In this document: piece by piece, positions 22,743 through 31,517 of the stretch | How positions within the stretch are numbered: position 1 is the first letter of the stretch | How the letters are laid out: the number at the start of each line of letters is the position of its first letter | Assembly (NCBI GenBank): GCA_017621295.1 | Contig: JAGATI010000005.1 | Span: 1 to 36,620 of the forward strand | From: Clostridia bacterium | Lineage (GTDB): Bacteria > Bacillota_A > Clostridia > TANB77 > CAG-508 | Direction of reading: 5' to 3' | DNA: 36,620 nucleotides | Notes under the pieces: model-generated | Databases searched by the model: none | What the model was told of the DNA's origin: nothing | Seen by the model: the letters and a program-made list of their open reading frames with translations, nothing else | Program-made: the position numbers and the translations under genes

Positions 22743-23963
22743 ATGGAAGAAAGCAACAATATTGATAAGTGTACAATGTGTGGAAGTCCAATAGTAGGAC
22801 AAGGTATAAAGGGAGTAAATGGATCAATTTGTCCTAAATGTGCAAATACTATACATGACATAATAGATCAAATATCAAAGACAGATGATAATCATAATCA
22901 ATCAATATCTTTTGAAGATCTTCCAAAACCGGTGGAGATAAAAGAATATCTTGATAAATATGTAATAGGACAAGATAGAGCAAAAATGGTTGTATGTACA
23001 GCAGTATACAATCATTTTAAGAGAATATCTCAACCTGATACTAAAGATGATGTTGACATAGAGAAGTCAAACATACTTATGGAAGCATCTTCTGGTACAG
23101 GGAAGACTTTGATTGCTAAGACTATAGCACAATATCTCAATGTTCCATTTGCTATAGCAGATGCTACTACACTTACTGAATCTGGATACGTTGGAGAAGA
23201 TGTTGAATCTATACTTACAAGATTGTTGCAAAATGCAAATTATGATGTTGAAGCTGCAGAGCACGGAATAATATTTATAGATGAAATAGATAAGATAGCT
23301 CGTAAGGGAGGTGACAATCCATCAATAACAAGAGATGTATCTAGTGAAGGTGTTCAACAGGGATTGCTTAAGCTGCTTGAAGGATCAGATGTACTTGTAC
23401 CACCAAATGGAGGAAGAAAGCATCCAGATCAAAAGATGATAAAGGTAAATACAAAAAACATATTGTTCATATGTGGAGGTGCGTTTGAAGGTATAGAAAA
23501 GATAGTAGCAAGACGTCTCAACAATAAAGTCATAGGATATGATCAATCTAAAAGTGTAGAAATTCCAGACAATCAAATTAGAAGATATGTTAATGCACTT
23601 GATTTGAAGAAGTTTGGAATTATTCCTGAAATTCTTGGACGTCTTCCAGTAATAACATATCTTGATGATCTTGATAAGTCTGCTCTTAAGAGAATTCTTA
23701 CTGAACCAAAGAATGCTCTAATAAGACAATATACCAAACTTCTTAAGCTTGATGGTATAGAATTGAAGTTCAACAACAATGTAATCGACTATATAGTTGA
23801 CAAAGCAGAAGAGTTTAAGCTTGGTGCCCGTGGTCTTAGAGGTATAGTTGAGAACATTATGATGGAGACAATGTTCAATGCACCTACAACGGATAAGAAA
23901 GAGATTGTAATAACATTGAAATATGCTAAGGAGCAATTGAGAAAAGCTAATATGGAAAAATGA
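22743..23963 (+). CDS. clpX: ClpX, ATPase subunit of the ClpXP protease
   Basis: The 406 residues cover a full-length ClpX. A C4 zinc-binding domain (C10-x2-C13, C30-x2-C33) binds adaptors and substrates. Then come Walker A (SGTGKT, 117-122), Walker B (IIFIDE, 176-181), pore loop GYVGEDVES (148-156), the RKH pore residues (225-227), IGY in the ClpP-docking loop (IGF in E. coli), an arginine-finger-like GRLP (299-302) and the sensor-2 GARGLR (361-366). All parts needed for unfolding and for docking to host ClpP are present. No clpP is in this window, so it would use the host or a distant phage ClpP. The role could be redirecting host proteolysis or maturing phage proteins. Walker A starts EASSGTGKT rather than the usual GPTGSGKT. 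Confidence 0.96.
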   Translation: MEESNNIDKCTMCGSPIVGQGIKGVNGSICPKCANTIHDIIDQISKTDDNHNQSISFEDLPKPVEIKEYLDKYVIGQDRAKMVVCTAVYNHFKRISQPDTKDDVDIEKSNILMEASSGTGKTLIAKTIAQYLNVPFAIADATTLTESGYVGEDVESILTRLLQNANYDVEAAEHGIIFIDEIDKIARKGGDNPSITRDVSSEGVQQGLLKLLEGSDVLVPPNGGRKHPDQKMIKVNTKNILFICGGAFEGIEKIVARRLNNKVIGYDQSKSVEIPDNQIRRYVNALDLKKFGIIPEILGRLPVITYLDDLDKSALKRILTEPKNALIRQYTKLLKLDGIELKFNNNVIDYIVDKAEEFKLGARGLRGIVENIMMETMFNAPTTDKKEIVITLKYAKEQLRKANMEK

Positions 23964-23988
23964 AATTTTCTATAGTAGATATCTATAT
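23960..23988 (+). promoter_or_regulatory. Class 1 promoter variant before the gene at 24025
   Basis: ATGAAA (23960-23965), a 17-base spacer and CTATAT (23983-23988). One base in the first box and one in the spacer differ from the other sites. The TGA of the first box is the clpX stop codon. Confidence 0.5.
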
Positions 23989-24024
23989 ATAACTAAATTA
24001 TATTAAAATTTTACATTACTTATT

Positions 24025-25179
24025 ATGACATTATCAAATATATATAAAAATGAATTGTCAAGTGTAGAACGTATGTCATTGTTTTATGATTATAAAACTC
24101 TACATTATATGACAATAAGTACAACTGAAGGGGACATTAGTTTTTTTGTAAAGAAGATTAATTATAATACAAAAGTTACATCAAATAAGCAATTTATGCT
24201 ATTTGAAACTTACAATGTCAATGCTTTATGGAAATTGTTAGATGACAAAAAAATAGATAAGCTTAATAATAGAATAATCTTTGCATCATTAAATAATGTA
24301 GATGCGTATAATAATAAGCTTATAGTACACAAAAATAGAACATATTCATTGTTGAATCCAACAATACAAAATATTGAAATTGATGCAACACGAGCATCAA
24401 AATGTATACAATTTAAGATATATTTTGATACTATAGCAAGTGATTATGTTACAGAAAATGATAAAGATGTATTAGAAGTGAATGATTCTCAATACTATAA
24501 TGAAGAATATTTTGTTCATACATATCTGGTAAATTCACAAGAAATTTTTGAAAGCAATATTGTTATAAATAAAGATATAACAAAAAATTTCAATATAGAT
24601 GTGGAATCTAAAGAAATTTCAGATAAAGAAACAATTGACAAACAATATAATGAAGAAGATATGATTAAAGATATAAATGAATATATTACAAAGGGGGAAA
24701 TTTGCATATGTTGCATATATGACAAATTAAGTCGGGCATTTAGCTGTGAATATACTGGTATAGATGAAAAATTTGAACATAAGATTATAGAATTTGAAAT
24801 TAAAGACATTTCTAATGGATTCTATGACTATTTATATAATTTGTTATGCAATAAAAACAATAGTGATGGAAAATTTAGTATGTCAGTATCTGCAAATACA
24901 ATTACTACAAACAAATCAATAATGTTGTATGATTGTAATGTATTTGAATTATATGCAAAAGATGAGTATTATGAAAAGATATGTGTTAAGATAAAGTTTT
25001 CTTATCTTTATGAATTAAATAATAGTGTCATAAAGCTTGATAATAATATCAAATATATAGATTCTAAAATATCAACTGAAAATACATCTACAATATTAGT
25101 TTCTGATGACATTACACCAGAAAACATTGCACCTAATAATATTGCTTCAAAAAATATATTAGATGAGTATATGATATGA
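24025..25179 (+). CDS. Unknown protein, 384 residues
   Basis: The product is soluble, rich in Asn, Ile, Lys and Asp, with alternating strand-like segments and a Cys-pair element (EICICCIYDKLSRAFSCEY) near residues 230-250. The C-terminus has a short internal repeat (PENIAPNNIASKNILDE). No signal peptide or enzyme motif is recognised. It has its own class 1-like promoter and begins a run of coupled genes continuing through 28626, of which the next overlaps by 4 bases. Function unknown. Confidence 0.85.
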   Translation: MTLSNIYKNELSSVERMSLFYDYKTLHYMTISTTEGDISFFVKKINYNTKVTSNKQFMLFETYNVNALWKLLDDKKIDKLNNRIIFASLNNVDAYNNKLIVHKNRTYSLLNPTIQNIEIDATRASKCIQFKIYFDTIASDYVTENDKDVLEVNDSQYYNEEYFVHTYLVNSQEIFESNIVINKDITKNFNIDVESKEISDKETIDKQYNEEDMIKDINEYITKGEICICCIYDKLSRAFSCEYTGIDEKFEHKIIEFEIKDISNGFYDYLYNLLCNKNNSDGKFSMSVSANTITTNKSIMLYDCNVFELYAKDEYYEKICVKIKFSYLYELNNSVIKLDNNIKYIDSKISTENTSTILVSDDITPENIAPNNIASKNILDEYMI

Positions 25180-25694
25180 TACCAATGAAATGTGAAAGAT
25201 ATAAGGATATAAGACAAAATACAGATTATGAAAACTGGCCAGAAGAATGTTGGCCTTGTGATTTGTTTACTGAACGGTCATATCCTTGTAGACATTGTGA
25301 GTTGAGAAATGAGAGATATAGAGAATATCTTAAAGAAAGTATCATAAGATCAAAGAGATGTAAAGATGACAATATACATAACATAATAAGAGCATGTAAG
25401 AAAGATGGTGGTAAGATAGTATCATTTGAAAATGTAGAATTTGGTATGCTAGTTGGAGCAACATCAACACTTGAAGACTATTACTGGATTTTTATAAATG
25501 AGAATGGATTATTGAGATTTACTTCATGTGTTGGCGGATATGTGTTGCTTGATGAAATACCTGAAGAATGCAAATGGCTTACAGATCCAAAAAATGAAAA
25601 GAAATTGTTAGAGATTACAATGAAGACAATCAATGATAAACCAAATTATGATATGTTGATAACACCAATATATATAAAGTACAAATCAGAATAA
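25176..25694 (+). CDS. Unknown protein with paired CxxC motifs
   Basis: The N-terminal 45 residues hold CWPCDLF and CRHCELRNERY, two CxxC pairs 12 residues apart that could form one zinc site. The rest is a mixed alpha/beta domain (LLRFTSCVGGYVLLDEIPEE). ATG at 25176 overlaps the previous stop, with MKCERY at 25185 as an alternative start. Such zinc elements often bind nucleic acid or protein. No family recognised. Confidence 0.82.
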   Translation: MIPMKCERYKDIRQNTDYENWPEECWPCDLFTERSYPCRHCELRNERYREYLKESIIRSKRCKDDNIHNIIRACKKDGGKIVSFENVEFGMLVGATSTLEDYYWIFINENGLLRFTSCVGGYVLLDEIPEECKWLTDPKNEKKLLEITMKTINDKPNYDMLITPIYIKYKSE

Positions 25695-25711
25695 AATATA
25701 TATAATTGAAT

Positions 25712-25945
25712 ATGACAGCAGAAGAAGCTAAATTATTGTTGACAAATCCAAGATTCTATGAACTTAAGAATGGATTGATTATAAATCTCAATCTAATATA
25801 TAAGATGGATTCAGGTGGTGATAATGGTTGGTTAGTATATTATTTTAATGAATATAAAAGTGAGTTTTCATGTTTTAAGCTTAATGTATGCTATGAAGAT
25901 TATGAATCAATAAAGAAAGAATTGAATGTAATTAGACGTAAATAA
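25712..25945 (+). CDS. Small unknown protein, 77 residues
   Basis: The product begins MTAEEAKLLLTNPRFYELKN and has a beta-rich middle (NGWLVYYFNEYKSEFSCFKL) and a basic end. It sits 17 bases after the previous stop and 8 bases before the next gene, within a same-strand cluster. No recognised domain. Confidence 0.75.
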   Translation: MTAEEAKLLLTNPRFYELKNGLIINLNLIYKMDSGGDNGWLVYYFNEYKSEFSCFKLNVCYEDYESIKKELNVIRRK

Positions 25946-25953
25946 ATGCATAT

Positions 25954-26649
25954 ATGGGAAGGGAATACATACCAAAGAAAATCACTCTATTCAATAAGAA
26001 TCATGTATCATTGATATGTACTTATATGAGATATCAAGTAATTAAGAATACTATTGCTGAAAATGACAATAGCAGTTGGCATAGTAGAATTAAAGCAAAC
26101 AATTGGTATAATAAGAGATGGGTACCTAAGAAGACCATAGTTGAAGAAAAGGAATCACCTCTGGGATTTGTATATAAGAAAAAGACTGTAATACCTGAAC
26201 ATTGGGAAAGCTTGGTACATCGTCAAGATGAAGGTGAAATGTTGAGACCAATATTTAAGTCTTATACAATAAAGATAAGAGATAAGATGTATTGTTTAGC
26301 TTATCCATATAGTGTAAATAATGTTGTTGGTAAGGTTATAATAGGACAAGACATTAGACCATGGGAATTAATAGATAAGACAAGTATGTCAGATCATTAT
26401 GTTGATGACTTATATAAAATAATGCTGGAGTTCTTTTCAATTATTAAAAATTCTTCTCCAATATATCGTATAGACAAATTCAACAATGATAAATTGATAC
26501 CCTTTGACATAGATACATTCATAAGAGTAATAAATACTGATTTATTTGGAAGTGGCAAAGGACCAAGGTATCAGACAAATGATGAAAAGATTATGGCTCA
26601 TGGATTTGATCTAAAGTCATCATTCAGAAAAGATAAAGAAAATAAATGA
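25954..26649 (+). CDS. Conserved-looking phage protein of unknown function
   Basis: The 231-residue product begins MGREYIPKKITLFNKNHVSL and ends with a striking motif, GSGKGPRYQTNDEKIMAHGF, then DLKSSFRKDKE. This end looks like a conserved element in large phages of Bacteroidetes (recollection, not searched). Basic residues are frequent, consistent with nucleic-acid contact. No P-loop is formed, since GSGKGP lacks the following S/T and the strand context. The stop overlaps the next ATG. Confidence 0.83.
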   Translation: MGREYIPKKITLFNKNHVSLICTYMRYQVIKNTIAENDNSSWHSRIKANNWYNKRWVPKKTIVEEKESPLGFVYKKKTVIPEHWESLVHRQDEGEMLRPIFKSYTIKIRDKMYCLAYPYSVNNVVGKVIIGQDIRPWELIDKTSMSDHYVDDLYKIMLEFFSIIKNSSPIYRIDKFNNDKLIPFDIDTFIRVINTDLFGSGKGPRYQTNDEKIMAHGFDLKSSFRKDKENK

Positions 26650-27092
26650 ACTTAAGATCTATATTTAATATGGAAAGAAATGAATTGAAACATAAAGTAC
26701 AGTTTACTTTAGGTGATGTTTTTGATGATGGACATGGTAAGACAAAAACAATATATATGAAGTCAAACTATTCAGCAAATGAGATTGACAATCTTATAAG
26801 AAAATTTTGTAAAGATACAGGTTGTGACATCAATGAATGGTGCGATGGTTATGATGATGGTTATATCAGTAATGAGGAATTTGAAAAGCTAATTGGAAAT
26901 AATGTAATAAATCCAAACAAATGGAATTATGAAGAAGAGTATGGAATATTAATAAATGATATAGATGAATTTGTATATCTTTTAGGAATATGCATTACAC
27001 ATGTAGCTCCAGATTTTAGATGGGAATATGAAGAATTAAACTATAGCACCATATTAGCATTAAATGGAATTGGATATGGACTATTTTATTGA
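26646..27092 (+). CDS. Small acidic protein with a possible EF-hand-like loop
   Basis: The 148-residue protein includes D67-G-Y-D-D-G-Y-I-S-N-E-E78, which fits an EF-hand loop at positions 1, 5, 6, 8 and 12 but has Tyr at position 3, so calcium binding is only a possibility. The start at 26646 overlaps the previous stop by 4 bases; MERNELKH at 26673 is an alternative. It ends 12 bases before the DUF1848 gene. No family recognised. Confidence 0.78.
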   Translation: MNLRSIFNMERNELKHKVQFTLGDVFDDGHGKTKTIYMKSNYSANEIDNLIRKFCKDTGCDINEWCDGYDDGYISNEEFEKLIGNNVINPNKWNYEEEYGILINDIDEFVYLLGICITHVAPDFRWEYEELNYSTILALNGIGYGLFY

Positions 27093-27104
27093 TTGACATA
27101 TATT

Positions 27105-28037
27105 ATGATACTATACGCTTCTTTTAGAACAGACATTCCAGCATATTATGGAGAATGGCTATATAACAGATTTAGGGAAGGCTTTATTTTGCAACCAAAC
27201 CCTATGAATTCAAAACAAGTACAAAGAATAGATGTAAGAGACATTGAAGCTATTGTATTTTGTTCAAAGGACTATAGACCATTTATGAAATATGTCAACT
27301 ATTTCAATGACAATTTTAAATGTCTATTTCATTATACTATAACATCATATGAACAGGATATTGAGCCAAAGACATATGAAAATTGTAAGATGATATGCAA
27401 CTTAAAGGAGTTGTCAAATATAGTGTCAAAAGATAAGGTAATATGGAGATATGATCCAATATTGTTTACAAAAGACAAATATACATTAGACTGGCATAAG
27501 AATAAACTATTGATGATGTCAAATGACTTATGCAATTATACTAACATATGCATATTTTCATTTGTATCTACAATATATCCTTGGGTAAAAAAGAATATAC
27601 CTGGTATTGTTGATGATTTGTCATATAGATCAGATATGTTGAATTTTATAGACAAATTGAACAATGGAATTCATTATCAGACATGTGGTAATGGAAATGC
27701 ATATGAACAATATAGCAATATAGGAATATCTTCTTGTACTAGTGTTGATCTATTAGAAAAAACATTCAATGTAAGATGTAATAAGTTCAAAGGTGGTCAT
27801 TATCGGGCAGGTTGTGGTTGTATTCCTGGAACTAATGTTGGTCAATATAATACATGTATGAATGACTGCAAATATTGTTATGCTGCTAGACCAACAATTT
27901 TATTATCGACATATGATCCAAATTCTCCAATATTGTTTGGTACAGTTACTGATGATATGAAGATTGTTGACAGTAGAGCACCAAAGGTATTTATAGAAAA
28001 TAGACAATTAGACTTATTTGATGATTATGAGACATAA
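27105..28037 (+). CDS. DUF1848 protein, radical-SAM-like
   Basis: The protein begins MILYASFRTDIPAYYGEWLY and continues FREGFILQPNPMNSKQVQRI, then IWRYDPILFTKDKYT, the signature segments of the DUF1848 family. Near the C-terminus CGC precedes CMNDCKYCYA (Cys251, Cys255, Cys258), a C-x3-C-x2-C motif of the kind that holds the radical-SAM [4Fe-4S] cluster, placed at the end instead of the start of the barrel. The reaction is unknown; DNA or tRNA modification or repair are possibilities. ATG 27105 is chosen because upstream in-frame sequence offers only TTG. Length (310) is normal for the family as remembered. Confidence 0.9.
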   Translation: MILYASFRTDIPAYYGEWLYNRFREGFILQPNPMNSKQVQRIDVRDIEAIVFCSKDYRPFMKYVNYFNDNFKCLFHYTITSYEQDIEPKTYENCKMICNLKELSNIVSKDKVIWRYDPILFTKDKYTLDWHKNKLLMMSNDLCNYTNICIFSFVSTIYPWVKKNIPGIVDDLSYRSDMLNFIDKLNNGIHYQTCGNGNAYEQYSNIGISSCTSVDLLEKTFNVRCNKFKGGHYRAGCGCIPGTNVGQYNTCMNDCKYCYAARPTILLSTYDPNSPILFGTVTDDMKIVDSRAPKVFIENRQLDLFDDYET

Positions 28038-28047
28038 TAAGAGATAT

Positions 28048-28626
28048 ATGATAACTGTTCAAGAATTTAGTAAGAAACTTGAAGGGTACTTTAAGGGAGC
28101 AAATTTAGTTGATGTATTTCATCAATATAATATAGAGTGTGATACTAAAGATGAAATTGAAGAATGGAAGAATGCTATAGAAGAGCAATATTCAGAATTT
28201 ACACGACCAGATGAAAGTTCAACTGTAAAATATAGTGGTGTCAAATATTGGGACAATAGTTGGATTTGTGATGACAATCATAAGTTTTGGGGATATGTCA
28301 TAATGGATTTTAAAACAGAATCATGTATAGGATATGGTGGTGTGTCCATACAAGATCATCCTAAGCCATTAGATGATTTAATATTGAAAGACATATATTT
28401 TAGAAAAGATAATGAAGTTCCACCAAATTATAAATGGGATGTTGGCGAATATGAAGGATGGCTTAAGTTTAGATGGGGAGATGGAAGCAATGCTATAGAT
28501 AAAGTAAGAAAACGTAAGAAGATAGAAAAAGAACAAGCAAGAAAGAATGCTGAACTTAAAGCTAAGCAAAAGAGAGAAGATGAAGAATGGTTGAATGCCA
28601 TTATTTTAGAAGAGCAGGAACAATAA
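28048..28626 (+). CDS. Unknown protein with a charged helical tail
   Basis: The product begins MITVQEFSKKLEGYFKGANL and has a middle domain rich in Trp and Tyr (SGVKYWDNSWICDDNHKFWGY). It ends in a long Lys/Glu helix (KVRKRKKIEKEQARKNAE). In-frame ATGs at 28021 and 28027 would overlap the DUF1848 gene. The first residues faintly recall the tag of the other operon but lack N-K-K. The gene ends in a hairpin terminator and is the last of the coupled run from 24025. Function unknown. Confidence 0.82.
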   Translation: MITVQEFSKKLEGYFKGANLVDVFHQYNIECDTKDEIEEWKNAIEEQYSEFTRPDESSTVKYSGVKYWDNSWICDDNHKFWGYVIMDFKTESCIGYGGVSIQDHPKPLDDLILKDIYFRKDNEVPPNYKWDVGEYEGWLKFRWGDGSNAIDKVRKRKKIEKEQARKNAELKAKQKREDEEWLNAIILEEQEQ

Positions 28627-28637
28627 TTGTTTCTGCT
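28613..28637 (+). terminator. Hairpin terminator after the gene at 28048
   Basis: An 11-bp stem (AGCAGGAACAA with TTGTTTCTGCT, one G-U pair) with a 3-base loop overlaps the stop codon and is followed by ATTTTTGTTTG. Confidence 0.8.
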
Positions 28638-28695
28638 ATTTTTGTTTGTATGAATTCAATTATCTATTTTTACATATATATAAAACTGACATATA

Positions 28696-30018
28696 ATGAT
28701 AACTGATGTAAGTAATTTGAATACTGATAATAATCAGCAAGCTAAAACAATAAATGAAGAATATTATATAAGTAAGTCAACATCATTAGTTGCTGCAATG
28801 TTTGAAAATAGTAATCCTGGTGACTTATTGGTATATAGAAGATATACAGATGGACATGATGGTGATGTGCATGGTGAATATGCATTGATTCCATATCAAC
28901 TAATAAGTTCACATGAATGTTTCTATTATGATGATACAGATACAACAAATAAAATATGGGAATATGCAAAACCAATAGGAATATCTATAGGAGGAAAACA
29001 TATATTGTCATTAGATGAAGAAATACAACCATGGGCAGGTGATGGATATACTGGTCTAAATAACACAAATTATGCTTGGAAATATGTTGATGGACATATT
29101 GACAATACTAATATAAATGTAGCCAACGAACCATACTTGTCTGAAATTAATGGATATGTTAATACAAGAAATATATTGGACAACATAATATCAGATGACA
29201 TGATTGAATCTATATCAAAATCTGTGTCAATAAAGCTAAATTCTGTACAACAAGCTAATAAGCTATATGATGATCTTAACAATAGAATGATACATGATGG
29301 ATATTCTAAAGAAGATATAGATGCAATAATTGGTATAGATGATGCAAATATCATATTGAAAGACATAAGATATAAGTCAATGATTTATGCTTTAATATTA
29401 GAAAATAATGAATATGACTTGTCAAAGTCTCAATTAGACAATGCATTCAATAAAGACATAAAGACAATATCAGCATCTAATACAGATCCAAAGAATAATT
29501 CTTGGAAGAATATGACATCATACAACAATGTATATATAGATCAAAATGGTGTAAAGCAACCACTTACAATAAAGTATAAATATTCTAAATTAGATTTAAA
29601 ACAACTTGGAAATATGTATCGATCTGATAATGTTATATATGAAGATACAATAAATAAGAATAAGCCAGTATATTCAGAATCTACTAATGCTTTCTTATAT
29701 GCAGATCAATATAGTACTGTTGGTACAACTAAGGGTGATTGGTTTGTTCCATCTAAACAAGACATTCAAAATCTGCAAAACTATGATGTCATAGATAAAG
29801 TAAATCACATAATATCTGCTATATCTGACAAATTGCCTAAGATAGAGACAACAGAAAATCCAAATTATCTTACATCATCACAATGCTGGTGGGCTGACAG
29901 TTATTGCTATTGTCTATATGCATATTATAGATATGTAATAGGAATAAGCAAACAAGTAAATTGTAGAGTTAGACTTATGCTTAAGTTAGATGAAAATGAC
30001 AATATAGTAAAAATTTGA
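28696..30018 (+). CDS. Protein with a DUF1566-like C-terminal domain, possible adhesin
   Basis: The 440-residue product has an N-terminal domain with SNPGDLLVYRRYTDGHDGDV and HGEYALIPYQLISSHECF, a helical middle (about 150-250), and a C-terminal domain with GDWFVPSKQDIQNL (about 346), YLTSSQCWWADSYCY (about 390) and CRVRLMLKLD. The G-x-W-x-x-P-[ST]-x-x-[ED]-[LI] ... Y-x-[ST]-S-[SET] ... V-R-x-[VL] series is that of the DUF1566/Lcl C-terminal and fibrobacter-type domains found in surface and fibre proteins. It may be a secondary virion surface protein. The upstream TATATAAAACT box is shared with the lipoprotein gene at 31518. Confidence 0.85.
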   Translation: MITDVSNLNTDNNQQAKTINEEYYISKSTSLVAAMFENSNPGDLLVYRRYTDGHDGDVHGEYALIPYQLISSHECFYYDDTDTTNKIWEYAKPIGISIGGKHILSLDEEIQPWAGDGYTGLNNTNYAWKYVDGHIDNTNINVANEPYLSEINGYVNTRNILDNIISDDMIESISKSVSIKLNSVQQANKLYDDLNNRMIHDGYSKEDIDAIIGIDDANIILKDIRYKSMIYALILENNEYDLSKSQLDNAFNKDIKTISASNTDPKNNSWKNMTSYNNVYIDQNGVKQPLTIKYKYSKLDLKQLGNMYRSDNVIYEDTINKNKPVYSESTNAFLYADQYSTVGTTKGDWFVPSKQDIQNLQNYDVIDKVNHIISAISDKLPKIETTENPNYLTSSQCWWADSYCYCLYAYYRYVIGISKQVNCRVRLMLKLDENDNIVKI

Positions 30019-30042
30019 AATTCTACAAATTGCAAACTATAT
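30015..30042 (+). promoter_or_regulatory. Class 1 promoter before the gene at 30076
   Basis: TTGAAA (30015-30020), a 16-base spacer and CTATAT (30037-30042), 33 bases before the start. The TGA in the first box is the stop of the preceding gene. Confidence 0.65.
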
Positions 30043-30075
30043 TCTATTATAATAGAACAACAAACAATTAAAAAT

Positions 30076-30444
30076 ATGAAAGTTATAGATAAAATAAAGA
30101 AATTCTTAAAAAAGAAGGTAATTGAAGACTATAGGCATAATGCTCATAGATATAGATTGTATTTTTTCTGGTTAGTAAAAGATAAGAATGACATATTGGA
30201 AGATGATCTTGACAAATATCCATATAAGATCATATATGGAACTAATATGATTCATGCAATTACAAAATATATGCATAAGAATCCAAAAGATGTAGCTTTC
30301 ATAAGATGGATGCAATACATACCAAATAACAAAGGATTGCATATATACAAAAATACATATAAAGCATCCGTTGGTGATAGACCAGACATTATGTTAATAG
30401 AAGATGGTAAGCCTTATAGTACAAGAGAATTATTTATATTATAA
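30076..30444 (+). CDS. Small basic unknown protein
   Basis: The 122-residue product starts with a basic amphipathic helix (MKVIDKIKKFLKKKVIEDYR), then LYFFWLVKDKND and IIYGTNMIHAITKYMHKNPK. It is rich in Lys and Tyr. It has a class 1 promoter and is followed 6 bases later by a tiny frame. No known family; a nucleic-acid or membrane-surface role would fit the charge but is unproven. Confidence 0.8.
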   Translation: MKVIDKIKKFLKKKVIEDYRHNAHRYRLYFFWLVKDKNDILEDDLDKYPYKIIYGTNMIHAITKYMHKNPKDVAFIRWMQYIPNNKGLHIYKNTYKASVGDRPDIMLIEDGKPYSTRELFIL

Positions 30445-30450
30445 TAGAAG

Positions 30451-30591
30451 ATGATGAAGATACTTAACTATTTTAGAATAATGATATTGTGGTTTGATGT
30501 ATTTCAGTTTTGGCTTATGTATAAGCTTACTGGCAATATAATATATCAAGGCTATCAATATGCATCATATATGAAGATAAAGCAATATTAA
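30451..30591 (+). CDS. Possible 46-residue protein
   Basis: The frame encodes a 46-residue product beginning MMKILNYFRIMILWFDVFQF, with a hydrophobic, aromatic first half and a Tyr-rich second half. It lies 6 bases after the previous gene and 17 before the next. It could be a small membrane-associated peptide. Evidence is its position in a tight cluster. Confidence 0.5.
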   Translation: MMKILNYFRIMILWFDVFQFWLMYKLTGNIIYQGYQYASYMKIKQY

Positions 30592-30608
30592 CTAAAACAA
30601 CTAAAAAT

Positions 30609-31496
30609 ATGTCAAATACAATTAATATAGAGCTTGGATTTGAAATTGGTCAAGAATTCACTTACAATGAGTATAGTTGGAAGATAGATCAAGACAACCA
30701 TTTTAAGATTCGTAATATAGTCATATATATTAATAAATCTGGTATAATGGTAAAGTATGGTACATATGTTGATTGGAGTAGATATAATAAAGAAAAGACA
30801 TTTTGGCATCAGTCAACAAAATACTTTACTGAAGATGAGTTGTCAAAAGTTCTTGAACGTAAGCCACATAATTATATGAGGAATTTGAAATTTGAAATAG
30901 GTGACATTGCAATAAATGGTGTCAATAGACAAGTTCCAGATGATATAGCTACTTATAAGGGAAGCAACATATTTGTTGGCAATGTATTTGAAGTTAATGA
31001 AATAAGAATTATAATTGGAGCTGACAATAAAAATGATGTGATTATTAGTTCAAATAACATTTTGTATGATGGATTTGAAGGAAGAATTATAAAAAATGAT
31101 GGAAAACAATATCATGGTCATCAATGTGGTGAAAAATATTCCGGACTTATTTCATCATTTGATATTGACGGTCTTATTGACATCATATGTAAAGAAATGT
31201 CAAAGAAGGCATGGTTAAATGATTATAGAGCTTTATATGATGTAGAAACATTAGAGCCAATTATTAAATATGAATGTTATCAAAATCCTTTTGCAGGATT
31301 GTTCAAATATCTTGGAGTTGAGGAAAGAGCAAAACATACATTTAAGAAATATCTTGATGAAAGAACTAATGGCACTATAAGAGTTAAGAAAACAAAGAAA
31401 GGAGAAGTTGATAAAGAAAAACTCAACAATATTATTAATTCATTGTCAAATAAAGAACGTGAAGCTATGTTGAAAGCTCTTAAAAATAATAAGTAA
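30609..31496 (+). CDS. Unknown protein, 295 residues
   Basis: The product begins MSNTINIELGFEIGQEFTYN. A beta-rich first part contains two related segments (FEIGQEFTYNEYSWKI and VFEVNEIRIIIGADN), and residues 165-185 hold a His/Cys patch (KQYHGHQCGEKYSG). The C-terminal part is helical and basic (KYLGVEERAKHTFKKYLDER, then a final helix with KEREAMLKALKNNK). No family recognised. It stands alone between the small genes at 30076-30591 and the lipoproteins. Confidence 0.85.
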   Translation: MSNTINIELGFEIGQEFTYNEYSWKIDQDNHFKIRNIVIYINKSGIMVKYGTYVDWSRYNKEKTFWHQSTKYFTEDELSKVLERKPHNYMRNLKFEIGDIAINGVNRQVPDDIATYKGSNIFVGNVFEVNEIRIIIGADNKNDVIISSNNILYDGFEGRIIKNDGKQYHGHQCGEKYSGLISSFDIDGLIDIICKEMSKKAWLNDYRALYDVETLEPIIKYECYQNPFAGLFKYLGVEERAKHTFKKYLDERTNGTIRVKKTKKGEVDKEKLNNIINSLSNKEREAMLKALKNNK

Positions 31497-31517
31497 CATA
31501 TATAAAACTATACACAT

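Noticed and set aside
26500..26649. GSGKGP as a P-loop ATPase motif
   Set aside because: It lacks the Lys-Ser/Thr pair and the preceding strand of a Walker A site, and no Walker B is present.
26646..27092. EF-hand calcium-binding protein
   Set aside because: A single loop with Tyr at position 3 and no partner loop; kept only as a remark.
28048..28110. MITVQEFSKK as another copy of the N-terminal tag
   Set aside because: Only Q-E-F is shared; the following L-x-N-K and the basic segment are missing, and the start codon is uncertain.
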